A stretch of DNA of 64,000 bases from Paenibacillus sp. HB172176 (GTDB lineage Bacteria > Bacillota > Bacilli > Paenibacillales > Paenibacillaceae), in contig NZ_JAATHD010000025.1 of the NCBI RefSeq assembly GCF_011947265.1, positions 1-64,000 of the forward strand, written 5' to 3'. The first letter of the stretch is position 1. The number at the start of each line of letters is the position of its first letter. A program made the position numbers and the translations under genes. A model generated the notes under the pieces. It was given only the letters and a program-made list of their open reading frames with translations, searched no databases and was not told where the DNA came from. Positions 56,221-64,000 of the stretch are shown one piece after another.

Positions 56221-58082
56221 AGCGCCGCCTCCTCAGCCTCGGTTTTCATGCGGGCAGAGAGATACGCTTTCTCATGATTCGCAAGCAAGCGATTCGGCGA
56301 AGAATGAATCAGCCAGCTCTCATGCGACTCTCCCGAATGGCTCTTCACTTGCGCCCTTGCCCTGACCCTCTGCAGCTGCTTGCCGGTCGGCTTTCGCTTT
56401 CCCTTCGGCGCCTGCTTGCGCGATGGGCCGGATGCCGCTCCGCTGACGCGGCGGTCCGTAAGCGGACTCGAAGCTTTGGCAGACTTGCTGCGCTTCACTT
56501 CCCTGCGAGGTCCCTTTCCGCCTTGCGCCTCTTCTATCGCTTTTCTGCGTTTAGTCGCACGGTCAGCTTCCTTGCTTTTCGACTTTCTGGAAGGAACGAG
56601 TTCAAGCGTCTTCTTCAGAGGCACCGCCTCGCTGCCCGGCTTCACGCTCACCGTTTTTTTCAATTTCTTGTATTTGTTCTTATTGATCGATTGCTCATTC
56701 TTTCGACTTTCTTCCTTCTGCAGACGCTTCTCATCCTTTTCTTGCAGCTCTTGCTTCATTCTCTCTCCTCGTTCACGTTCGCTGTTCTTGCCTGTTTTTT
56801 TGCGGCTCTTTGTTTTCTTTTTCTTCTTCTGCGACTTCTCTCTCTCGTCATCTTCGTCTTCATCCTCTTGCGTATATTCCTCCATCGGCGGCATGGCGGT
56901 ACCCTGCTTTGCGTAATCGCGATAGCTGAACGGCAAGCTCGCTTCTTCCTCGATTTCCGGATAATCGCCTGACGGGTACATCTCCATGTCCTGCTCCAGC
57001 TCCCGCAGAACCTCCCATTTGTTCGCTTCCGTCGCCACGACCCGATCGAGAATTGCATTCAGTTCGGTGTTCATGAAGGTTACGGGATCGAACACGATTT
57101 CTTTGGTATGCTTATAAAATTCATTCGGAAACGCCATATCGAGCCACAACAGCTCGAATGTCTCTCGATCTAACGGATTCGCCCGATGATAGGCTTCGAT
57201 TACGCCGCGTATCCAAACAATGTCCCATGCGCCCATATCATCCATGGTGCTGGTAATGATCTTGCGCAGGTCCCTGATCGGCAAGTCGAAAGCGACGCCG
57301 TCCAGATCGATGACCCAGATGCCGCCAGGACCCATCTGCCCGTTCGACCAGCCGTAATCCTGATGGGCAAGACCCCAGTGCGAGCCGCCCTTGCGAACCA
57401 TTTTGGAATAGGACGAGGCTTGAAAACGCTTGTAAATATCCTGCGCCTGACCCTCGAACATATCAAGAACGCTTAAGAGATGCGCGCTGGCTTCGGTATC
57501 CCGGTAAGCGTTCGCCAGATGTCTGAACCAGCCAATCTTCGACATAATCTTCTGATATTGACTATCCCACTTGTAAATCCGAGACGATTTGCCCGCCTCG
57601 GGAGGCGGAACGTAGCCCTTCGTCCATTGATGAAATTCGCCAAGTCCGTGGCAGAGCGTCATCGATCCGTCCAGATCGATCTTGGCGACAGGCGCCAACT
57701 CCACGATCCAATCGGTGACAATCCATAGCTTGCCGCCCGCTGCGACCGAATTGCGATCATCCTTCGTGTGAATGATGGCCGGCACCCTGCCGCCGTTCGC
57801 GACCACATATTCCTGCGCCGCCACACTGAACAGGCTTCGCTCCGGCGTGCGGTGAAGCACCTTCAAGCTGCGCGCGCCATGATTCGTTTCGATGCGCCAG
57901 ATCGCTCCGCCTTTGTCGGGCTTCGACGTAATCAGCGTCATTTGATTCACTCGCATATCATAGGATTCGCAAACCTTGCGGGCAAGCTCCTCCAACTCGG
58001 GCGGGACATATTGTTCCAGATTTATATTAGGCGAATCTTCCAGCAGCAGATCATCCCAAGGTACGATTTGATAGCCTTCCAA
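56217..58082 (-). CDS. cotS: CotS-type spore-coat kinase with long basic/charged tail (621 aa)
   Basis: Residues 1-370 form a CotS/aminoglycoside-phosphotransferase-like kinase: GGAIWRIETNHGARSLKVLH, catalytic loop GLAHQDYGWSNGQ and metal site GIWVIDLDGVAFD. Residues 390-620 are low complexity: an acidic stretch (EEYTQEDEDEDDERE), Lys/Arg/Glu/Ser-rich blocks (EKSQKKKKKTKSRKKTGKN) and a final HESWLIHSSPNRLLANHEKA. The TTG at 58082 is preferred, with TGGAGG eight bases upstream; a GTG five codons earlier overlaps that site. CotS of B. subtilis lacks such a tail, as far as I recall. First gene of a two-gene operon. Confidence 0.85.
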   Translation of the reverse strand: MEGYQIVPWDDLLLEDSPNINLEQYVPPELEELARKVCESYDMRVNQMTLITSKPDKGGAIWRIETNHGARSLKVLHRTPERSLFSVAAQEYVVANGGRVPAIIHTKDDRNSVAAGGKLWIVTDWIVELAPVAKIDLDGSMTLCHGLGEFHQWTKGYVPPPEAGKSSRIYKWDSQYQKIMSKIGWFRHLANAYRDTEASAHLLSVLDMFEGQAQDIYKRFQASSYSKMVRKGGSHWGLAHQDYGWSNGQMGPGGIWVIDLDGVAFDLPIRDLRKIITSTMDDMGAWDIVWIRGVIEAYHRANPLDRETFELLWLDMAFPNEFYKHTKEIVFDPVTFMNTELNAILDRVVATEANKWEVLRELEQDMEMYPSGDYPEIEEEASLPFSYRDYAKQGTAMPPMEEYTQEDEDEDDEREKSQKKKKKTKSRKKTGKNSERERGERMKQELQEKDEKRLQKEESRKNEQSINKNKYKKLKKTVSVKPGSEAVPLKKTLELVPSRKSKSKEADRATKRRKAIEEAQGGKGPRREVKRSKSAKASSPLTDRRVSGAASGPSRKQAPKGKRKPTGKQLQRVRARAQVKSHSGESHESWLIHSSPNRLLANHEKAYLSARMKTEAEEAAL

Positions 58083-58341
58083 ACCTATAACCTCCACTCA
58101 GAGTAACTGTAGAAACGTTGTTCTTCTATGTATATGACCGCGGGGCAAGGGTCGATATGTATAAGCGTGGAGGGTCATTCGCACATTTATGAAGGTGGTG
58201 TAAAGATATTGAGGTGTTTTTGGAGTAATGTTTCTTACTGACCTGTCGCTGCTGGAAGAGATCGATCTTGAGATCGCCGTTGTTTCCGGGTGTCAATTAT
58301 TAAGCCGACGCAGTTGTTGAGTCGTGGGAGCATAGGAGAGG
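58083..58341. other. Upstream region of the spore-coat operon
   Basis: About 260 bases without a gene. On the minus strand GTCATATACATAG (about 58118-58130) is a possible but unproven mother-cell sigma -10 box. Confidence 0.4.
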
Positions 58342-58516
58342 GAGGGGGGGGGATTAACTGTGGATCACCTACTTGTGGAACACCTCAGCCAGTTCCGCAT
58401 TTGAAGCTCTAGCGCTGAATATCAGCGCTAGTGCGCCAGTCGCCAGTCGGGGCGACATCCGAGGCTGCTGCGCTGAGTAACCCATTCGCCCTGATGCACA
58501 ATGAATCGACAACCTC
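58342..58516 (+). mobile_element. MITE-like element, decayed copy (about 175 bp)
   Basis: ATTAACTGTGGATCACCT (58353-58370) and AATCGACAACCTC (58504-58516) match the two ends of the 62-kb copy, and the interior CACCTCAGCCAGTTCCGCAT is identical over 20 bases. The left end is overgrown by a run of nine Gs. No clear target duplication. Confidence 0.65.
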
Positions 58517-58700
58517 AAAGGAGAACGTTATCGCTTCTCCGGCAGGATCCGTGCTCTCCTTTGTGTTTCGTTACATTTTCTCGTTCAGCTTATATAGTTG
58601 AAGCGGACTCGCGCAATTGGACAGAATGCAACTAAGCCTTTTCGTATCAGCAACCAGCAGATTTTCGCATACGATGTAAGCGAAAGGAGTGAAGCTAATT

Positions 58701-59039
58701 ATGCCTGCTTACCGCATTATTATCGATTTGTCGGATCGCATGCTGTATCTGCTCGATGACAACACCGTTATTCATTCCTACCCCGTCGGCATTGGCAGGA
58801 TGGTGACACAGACTCCGATTGGGGAATTTACAATTGTGAACAAACAAGCATGGCCCGGCGGTCCCTTCGGCGCGTTCTGGATGGGGCTCTCGAAGCCGCA
58901 TTATGGGATTCACGGCACGAATGATCCCTCTTCGATCGGCCATCTGGTCTCGCATGGCTGCATCCGCATGTACAACGAGGATGTTCTTGCGCTGTCGCGT
59001 CTTGTACCAGTGGGCACCCGAGTGACAATTCGGCCTTAG
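58701..59039 (+). CDS. L,D-transpeptidase, YkuD family (112 aa)
   Basis: Minimal catalytic domain with [20 protein letters not shown], which holds the catalytic Cys and His, and [20 protein letters not shown] before it. There is no signal peptide, LysM or membrane segment, as in the short spore-type YkuD proteins of Bacillales that modify cortex or coat peptidoglycan from within the mother cell. AAAGGAG lies 12 bases before the ATG. Confidence 0.92.
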   Translation: MPAYRIIIDLSDRMLYLLDDNTVIHSYPVGIGRMVTQTPIGEFTIVNKQAWPGGPFGAFWMGLSKPHYGIHGTNDPSSIGHLVSHGCIRMYNEDVLALSRLVPVGTRVTIRP

Positions 59040-59058
59040 GGGCGCCGTGTTTGCTGGG

Positions 59059-59187
59059 CTGTAAGTCGATTTTTTCGACTTACAGACCTCCGCGAGCGCA
59101 TTTCCCGGGCTGTAAGTCGATTTTTTCGACTTACAGACCTCCGCGAGCGCGGTTCCCGAGCTGTAAGTCGATTTTTTCGACTTACAG
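59059..59187. repeat. Three 27-bp perfect hairpins in a 51-bp tandem array
   Basis: CTGTAAGTCGA, five Ts and TCGACTTACAG form a perfect 11-bp hairpin at 59059-59085, 59110-59136 and 59161-59187. The 24-bp spacers are nearly identical (ACCTCCGCGAGCGC...CC(C/G)(A/G)G). Lies just after the transpeptidase gene. Confidence 0.88.
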
Positions 59188-59301
59188 ATACCGCGCCGCC
59201 ATTATTTACACCGTTTATCTACATAGCTACGCTGCAAGGGGAGCAAGATCTTCGCTGATACGTTGTTCAGCGTTGCTTGGTTCAGGAGCCCGCCGTTCGG
59301 C

Positions 59302-59679
59302 TCAGATGCCCTTCTCCAGTACCCGCTTCACAAGTCTCTTCGGAGCTGCGAGCAGATAGGCCTCCTTCAGCAATTGGCCCATTTCCTCCCAGCTCTCGGG
59401 CTCGCGGACGCCTACCCAGCCCCGATGGCCGATATAGCGCGGCTTATAGAATTGCTCCTGCTGGAGCAATATTTCCTGACCTTCCAGGTCGCATTTGAAG
59501 TTCATTCCGAAGTCGCTCATCATGATGAACGACTTGTCCCGCACTTTGAAGGTTGTATGTCCATGCCCGTCAATAAGCTCTGTTACTTCGGGCAAGAAGG
59601 CGACAAGCTTGCGCACCTGCTCCAAGCTATGAATGCCCTCCGGCGTCTTCATTCCGCTCAAGTCATGCTTCTCATCCAT
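59302..59679 (-). CDS. MmcQ/YjbR family protein (125 aa)
   Basis: Small alpha/beta protein of the MmcQ/YjbR fold (CyaY-like): LVAFLPEVTELIDGHGHTTF, KVRDKSFIMMSDFGMNFKCD, FYKPRYIGHRGWVGVREPES and a C-terminal WEEMGQLLKEAYLLAAPKRL. Family function is unclear, often called DNA-binding. The ATG at 59679 has AAAGGGG 11 bases upstream. Confidence 0.85.
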   Translation of the reverse strand: MDEKHDLSGMKTPEGIHSLEQVRKLVAFLPEVTELIDGHGHTTFKVRDKSFIMMSDFGMNFKCDLEGQEILLQQEQFYKPRYIGHRGWVGVREPESWEEMGQLLKEAYLLAAPKRLVKRVLEKGI

Positions 59680-59902
59680 CCAACACATTCCCCTTTCATG
59701 TTTGTCACATTCCTCCTGTGCTATTGTCGCAAAAATCGTTTGAATACTGCTAGTATGGTCTAATTATTGCAAGAGCACAAATCGAGATTGCTGCCAGAAA
59801 GCAGACTCATAAACTCCAACGCACTGAAAAACGCTCTCGGTTGCGAATTATATGTAAGACAAAATGAGCAAATTGCCCGCAGCTAGATTTGGAGGAACAT
59901 GC

Positions 59903-61957
59903 ATGAACTTAACGATTCCGCATCAGAACTCAAAAAGAAGGGTTAAATGGAGAAAGCTTGCGCTAGTCATCATACTCGCCATCGTCATACTCGTTTCCTC
60001 AAGTTTTATGATATTCCATATGTTGGTTGCCAGCCAGGATGTATCCTTATTGGAGGAACCGCTGCCGGCCGCCACGATTATATACGATCAGAACAAGGAG
60101 GAAGCGCTTCGTATTTCGCCGAAAAAAGCCGAGGCCGTCAGCTATGACAGCCTGCCCGTAACTATCATTAATGCGGTTGTTGCGGTCGAAGACAAGCGAT
60201 TCTTCGAGCATAGCGGCATGGATTTGCAAGGAATCGGCCGCGCCATGCTGACCAACCTGAAGAGTGGCAAGACCGTGCAGGGGGCAAGCACCATCACGCA
60301 GCAGCTGGCGAAGAATGTATTCCTAAGCCAGGAACGAACCTGGACAAGGAAGTGGAAGGAGCTTCTGCTGGCCGAAAAGATCGAGAAAAATTACGATAAA
60401 CAGCAAATCATTACTTATTATTTAAATGGGATTTATTTGGGCGAAGGGGCCTGGGGAATCAAGAAAGCTTCAGAGACGTACTTCGGGATCCCCGTGGACG
60501 AGCTGTCGCTAACGCAGTCCGCGCTCCTTGCGGGAATCATCAAGGCGCCTTCGGCGCTCTCGCCCTACAGCCATCCGGAAGAAGCGCTCGCCCGCAGAAA
60601 TGTTGTGCTGAAGCTCATGAAGGAGCAAGGCAAGATTGACTCGGCTGCTTATGAAGCTGCCACGAAAGAGCCGCTTCACATTCGAAGCGCGAAGCCCGGC
60701 AGCGATAATGCGATGAAATTCCCCTACTTCATCGACCAAGTCATTCGCGAGGCAGGCCAAAAGTACGGACTTACGGAAAATGAAATGCTGCATGGGGGAT
60801 TTCGCATCTATACGACGCTTGATATGCGCATGCAGGAAGCGGCAGAGGCGGTTTATGCGCAGGACAGCCTGTTCCCCGCAAGCAGCTCCGATCAATTGAT
60901 TCAAAGCGGAGCCGTGCTGGTCGATCCCCGGGACGGAGGCATAAGAGCTCTTATCGGCGGGCGCGGCGAGCAGCCGTTCCGCGGCTTTAACCGGGCGGTA
61001 CAGCTGAAACGCCAGCCAGGTTCGACGATAAAGCCGATTGCGGTCTATACGCCCGCGTTAGAACGCGGCTATACGCCTGAGAGCGTGTTGATGGATGAGC
61101 CGGTTAATATCGGAGGCTATCAGCCTACCAATGCCGGCGGCGGTTATCATGGAGCGGTATCGCTATATGAGGCCCTGACTCATTCCTATAATGTGCCTGC
61201 CGTTTCTCTGCTCAATGAGATGGGCATTGATGCAGCCATGGACTCGGCCGAACGGTTCGGGATAGAGTTGACGGATGCCGACCGGACGCTTGGACTTGCG
61301 CTTGGGGGACTCCAGGAGGGGGTATCTCCGCTTGATATGGCCGAGGCATTTGGCGTGTTTGCGAATGACGGAACACGGATTCCCGCGCATTCCATTGCGC
61401 GCATTGAAACGCCCGAGGGCGAAATCATTGCCGAGGCAGAATCCGGAGCAAGCGTGAAAGTCACCGACCCGTCGATTGCCCGAACCATGACCGCGATGCT
61501 TGAAGGCGTTGTGAAGGAAGGTACGGGCACAGCCGCATCCCTTGGAGACCGCCCGTTAGCCGGCAAGACAGGCACGACAGACATGCCGGGAACAGGAGAC
61601 CAAGGCATCAAGGACAATTGGTTTGTCGGCTATACGCCGCAGCTTGTCGGAGCCGTGTGGCTTGGTTATGACCATACGGACGCCGCGCATTACTTAACGA
61701 CCACCTCGAAAGCAGCGGCTGTCGTGTTCCAGAAGCTCATGAGCGAGGCTCTTAAGGGTGAACCAGTCATGACTTTTCCGGTCACGCAAGGAAAGCCGGG
61801 CAAAGCTGACCCGCCCGGCAAAACAAAAGAAGAAAAAGAGAAAAAGAAAAAACCAAAGGATGAGCATCCAGGGAAGGGAAAAGCGGAGAAGGAGGACAAA
61901 AAGAATAAACACGCAGGAAATTCAAAAGGGAAAAACAAAGGGAGAGGCAAGAACTAG
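59903..61957 (+). CDS. Class A penicillin-binding protein (684 aa)
   Basis: Bifunctional peptidoglycan synthase anchored by one N-terminal helix (LALVIILAIVILVSSSFMIF). GT51 glycosyltransferase: VAVEDKRFFEHSGMD, GASTITQQLAKNVFLSQERT and RKWKELLLAEKIEKNYDKQQ. Transpeptidase: nucleophile PGSTIKPIAVYTP (SxxK), SYN in THSYNVPAVSL, KTGT in AGKTGTTDMPG. The last 60 residues are Lys/Glu/Gly-rich (KEEKEKKKKPKDEHPGKGK). GGAGG lies nine bases before the ATG. Confidence 0.94.
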   Translation: MNLTIPHQNSKRRVKWRKLALVIILAIVILVSSSFMIFHMLVASQDVSLLEEPLPAATIIYDQNKEEALRISPKKAEAVSYDSLPVTIINAVVAVEDKRFFEHSGMDLQGIGRAMLTNLKSGKTVQGASTITQQLAKNVFLSQERTWTRKWKELLLAEKIEKNYDKQQIITYYLNGIYLGEGAWGIKKASETYFGIPVDELSLTQSALLAGIIKAPSALSPYSHPEEALARRNVVLKLMKEQGKIDSAAYEAATKEPLHIRSAKPGSDNAMKFPYFIDQVIREAGQKYGLTENEMLHGGFRIYTTLDMRMQEAAEAVYAQDSLFPASSSDQLIQSGAVLVDPRDGGIRALIGGRGEQPFRGFNRAVQLKRQPGSTIKPIAVYTPALERGYTPESVLMDEPVNIGGYQPTNAGGGYHGAVSLYEALTHSYNVPAVSLLNEMGIDAAMDSAERFGIELTDADRTLGLALGGLQEGVSPLDMAEAFGVFANDGTRIPAHSIARIETPEGEIIAEAESGASVKVTDPSIARTMTAMLEGVVKEGTGTAASLGDRPLAGKTGTTDMPGTGDQGIKDNWFVGYTPQLVGAVWLGYDHTDAAHYLTTTSKAAAVVFQKLMSEALKGEPVMTFPVTQGKPGKADPPGKTKEEKEKKKKPKDEHPGKGKAEKEDKKNKHAGNSKGKNKGRGKN

Positions 61958-62013
61958 AAATCGAAAATGAACAGCGTTACTTTCGTCCTCGGCCCTTGCA
62001 GCCTGCGTTCGGC

Positions 62014-62212
62014 TCTAACAGACATTTTGGAGGCTGTCTTTTAACTGTGGATCACCTGCTTATGGCACACCTCAGCCAGTTCCGCATTTCAAGCTGCAGC
62101 GCTGAAAAACAGAGCTAGAGTACCAGTCGGAGCACCTTCCGAAGCTGCAGCGCTGAAAATCAGCATTGCAGCCCCGTCCACAGTTAATCGACAGCCTCAT
62201 TTTGTCCTCTTG
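62014..62212. repeat. TAACGGAC repeat unit split by a MITE-like element
   Basis: CTCTAACAGACATTTTG (62013-62029) and ATTTTGTCCTCTTG (62199-62212) are the two halves of one repeat arm. Joined, they match the intact arms at 62243 and 62293, and they would lie about one 50-bp step before them. Confidence 0.7.
62030..62198 (+). mobile_element. MITE-like element with target duplication (169 bp)
   Basis: Inverted ends match in 20 of 22 positions: it starts GAGGCTGTC and ends GACAGCCTC, with TTAACTGTGGA inside each end. It is flanked on both sides by ATTTTG (62024-62029 and 62199-62204), a 6-bp target duplication. The interior has CAGCGCTGAAA motifs shared with the copies at 27076 and 58342. No coding capacity. 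Confidence 0.8.
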
Positions 62213-62242
62213 AAAAAAGCTGGTTTTCGATACCGCTCAGCT

Positions 62243-62427
62243 CTAACGGACATTTCGTCCTCTTAGAAGCTGGTTTTCGACACCGCTCGGCTCTAACGGA
62301 CATTCTGTCTCCTTAGCGGGCAAAACAAGCACAATAACAGCTCAACTACCTCGCTAAGAGGACGAAATGTCCGTTACAAATCTGATGTCGTTAATATGAG
62401 CCGCTAACGGTCGAAAATGTCCCTTAC
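62243..62427. repeat. 185-bp four-arm intergenic element (copy 5)
   Basis: Direct arms start at 62243 (CTAACGGACATTTCGTCC) and 62293 (CTAACGGACATTCTGTC). Inverted arms end at 62377 (GGACGAAATGTCCGTTAC) and 62427 (CGAAAATGTCCCTTAC). It lies between the convergent PBP and GH38 genes. Confidence 0.8.
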
Positions 62428-62484
62428 AGGTAGCTGCTATCCTGTCCAGGAGCAGCAGCTATGCTATCATCTGGCCGCGTGGCG

Positions 62485-64000
62485 CTATTCAGCCCACTTG
62501 ACGCTCTTGATCTCAAATGGCTTGAACGACAGCTGAATCTCTCTGTTCAATACCGGCAGCTCCTCGATCTCTTCCTCCAGCAGGTTCACCAGGAACGCTC
62601 TGTCGCAGCCCGAAGGCAGCGCGAGGCTTACGTCTTCCCTTCCCCCGGACGATTCGTACATGCGCAAAATGGTTCCATCACCGTCTTCGGCCGCTTTCAT
62701 CGTGTCGAGCAGCACATGGCGTCCGCTGAATGCTATTAGCGAGCTTGCGCTCGGCAGCGGAGTCTCACTCTCTTCGCCCAGGCTCGCAGCAACCGCATGC
62801 ACCGGATGATTCAGCTCCGCTGCCGCCCGGACGACCCCCGCATCGCGCCAGCTCCCTTCATGCGGCAACAGGGAATAAGTAAAATCATGCTCGCCCTGGT
62901 CCGCCGTTTCATCCGGCCATTTCGGCGCACGCAGCAGCGACAATCGCAACGTCCGGCCCTTGATGTCGTAGCCGTACTTGCAATCGTTCAGCAGAGTCGC
63001 TCCGTAGCCCCCCTCCGACAAGTCTGCCCACCGATGCCCGCACACCTCGTACTGAGCCTGCTCCCAGCTCGTATTCGAATGCGTCGGTCTTTGGATCGCG
63101 CCGAACGGAATTTCGTACGTTGCGCTACCTGCCAGGATATCCACGGGGAACGCGACCTTGAGCAGCTTATGCTCTTCGTTCCACTGAATCTTCGTTCTGA
63201 AATCGACGCGGCTCCGGTCGTGATACAGGATGAGGTCCTGCGACAACAACGAGCGATTCAGCTTCCAGGAGAAGCTTAGTATATCGCATGTCTCTCCCCG
63301 CATGACCTTCGGCTGGCCGATTGGCTCGGCATAACCGGCGCGTTGCTCATTGAAGCGAGGATCGATGTCCCAGGCATCCCAATGAATCGGCTGATCATCG
63401 AACAATTGAAATTCATTCGCTTTGTCCCCGGCCTTGATCAGCTCGCGATTCAGATTCTTATCCAGCCAGCGGGTAATTTCATAGCGCTCATTAAATTCGA
63501 GCACATAGCGATCCGTTTCCCAGCGGCGAAGCTCTTGCGATACAGGTTGCAGTATCGGCAGATTCGGCAGATCAGCCTGTCCCCCGTCCAATGGCCGCAA
63601 CCAGATCGTGGCATAGCCGAAGGCGGGAATAGCGGATACGTTTATGGAGAGCATGTACCTCTCCGGCTTATCCGCAAGGCGAATTATGTCGCTCGCGAGC
63701 CGCTTCCCTGCGGCATCATATCCAGCCGTATTCGCCAACGCCTCGCCGCCTTCAATCGTTACGATTTCGCTGCGCTCCCAGCCGAGACTGTTGAACACGA
63801 CGTAAGGCACGCCTTCAAGGCTTGCTTCAACGCGGCCGGCCAGGCGTTCCAGCGATTGCCGCAGACAGTCATTGCCCCATGCGAACACCTTGTCATATTC
63901 GCCGCTGCTTGTCTCATAGGTTTCCGTTATCGCCGTTCCCGGAATAATATCGTGGAATTGATTGAGCAGAATGAGCTTCCAACCCTCGTGAAGCATGTGG
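62485..64000 (-). CDS. GH38 alpha-mannosidase, C-terminal part, cut by the window edge
   Basis: The frame is open to the right edge, so the N-terminal catalytic barrel is missing. The visible part starts near LHEGWKLILLNQFHDIIPG (the conserved HD after the nucleophile domain of family 38), then the linker and beta-sandwich domains: VVFNSLGWERSEIVTIEG, ERYEITRWLDKNLNRELI, EIPFGAIQRPTHSNT, SLLRAPKWPDETADQGEHDF and a C-terminal FKPFEIKSVKW. No stop or new start with a ribosome site occurs before the edge. Probably a cytoplasmic glycosidase working on imported mannosides or glycan pieces. At least 505 codons are seen. Confidence 0.92.
   Translation of the reverse strand, partial: HMLHEGWKLILLNQFHDIIPGTAITETYETSSGEYDKVFAWGNDCLRQSLERLAGRVEASLEGVPYVVFNSLGWERSEIVTIEGGEALANTAGYDAAGKRLASDIIRLADKPERYMLSINVSAIPAFGYATIWLRPLDGGQADLPNLPILQPVSQELRRWETDRYVLEFNERYEITRWLDKNLNRELIKAGDKANEFQLFDDQPIHWDAWDIDPRFNEQRAGYAEPIGQPKVMRGETCDILSFSWKLNRSLLSQDLILYHDRSRVDFRTKIQWNEEHKLLKVAFPVDILAGSATYEIPFGAIQRPTHSNTSWEQAQYEVCGHRWADLSEGGYGATLLNDCKYGYDIKGRTLRLSLLRAPKWPDETADQGEHDFTYSLLPHEGSWRDAGVVRAAAELNHPVHAVAASLGEESETPLPSASSLIAFSGRHVLLDTMKAAEDGDGTILRMYESSGGREDVSLALPSGCDRAFLVNLLEEEIEELPVLNREIQLSFKPFEIKSVKWAE

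Noticed and set aside
59059-59187. CRISPR array
   Set aside because: The spacers are nearly identical, only three units exist, and no cas gene is near.
59051-59359. Open frame with a repeated GCKSIFSTYRPPRA peptide over the hairpin array
   Set aside because: The peptide repeat is a by-product of the DNA hairpin repeats; no ribosome site and it runs into the opposite strand of the MmcQ/YjbR gene.

Overview
The window looks like chromosome from a spore-forming, sugar-foraging Bacillales of the Paenibacillus/Cohnella kind. The signs are moderately high GC, strong AGGAGG ribosome sites with ATG/GTG/TTG starts, a T-box leader on trpS, a CotS-type spore-coat kinase with a CotSA-like glycosyltransferase, Lpl-type sugar ABC permeases, an SLH-anchored surface protein and futalosine-pathway menaquinone genes. 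No rRNA, tRNA, prophage or CRISPR array was seen. The only transposon evidence is a probable IS200/IS605 right end (omega-RNA-like) at the left edge and a small inverted-repeat (MITE-like) family.

Layout. 1-12 kb: AraC regulator, FAD oxidoreductase, YetF-like protein, M42 peptidase, then a minus-strand sugar/pectin block (ABC permeases, binding protein, LacI regulator, cytoplasmic pectinesterase). 12-20 kb: YceI protein, an acidic Glu/Ala-rich protein, an orphan sporulation-type kinase followed by mqnB and mqnD, carbonic anhydrase. 20-26 kb: a quinone/electrophile-defence group (MarR/MhqR-like regulator, MhqO-like dioxygenase, MhqD-like hydrolase, flavin reductase) and a secreted SLH protein behind a Pho-box-like promoter. 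26-34 kb: T-box and trpS, GH78 rhamnosidase with divergent AraC regulator, DJ-1 protein. 34-43 kb: an envelope-stress-like neighbourhood (Crp/Fnr regulator, PepSY protein, four-repeat membrane protein, FetAB-type exporter, two PAP2 phosphatases, two-component system). 43-48 kb: flavohemoprotein behind an Fnr/Crp-type class II promoter, a second large FAD oxidoreductase with divergent AraC regulator. 48-54 kb: nitroreductase/HxlR pair, panD coupled to a YheC/D coat protein, threonine-synthase-like enzyme, DedA and MerR/TipAS proteins. 54-64 kb: His/Asp-rich protein, spore-coat pair, L,D-transpeptidase, class A PBP and the C-terminal half of a GH38 alpha-mannosidase cut by the right edge.

How the parts work together. 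Several control circuits can be read from the DNA. (1) Four promoters at 35.3-40.1 kb carry TTCTCA-like direct repeats in an 11-bp register, 11-12 bp before the -10 box, and are the probable targets of the two-component system encoded there. (2) An 18-bp operator (TATCTTAAATTAAAGATA type) overlaps the promoters of both the marR gene and the distant yceI gene. (3) TGTGATTGCAATCACA is centred at -41.5 of the predicted hmp start. (4) A perfect LacI-type palindrome and a cre-like site precede the sugar ABC operon.

The most unusual non-coding structure is a family of five intergenic elements of exactly 185 bp. Each has two direct arms 50 bp apart and two inverted arms 50 bp apart, with arm sequences that differ between elements but match within them. 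The MITE-like family is inserted into related TAACG repeats, once with a clean 6-bp target duplication and once with a 5-bp one inside the trpS leader.
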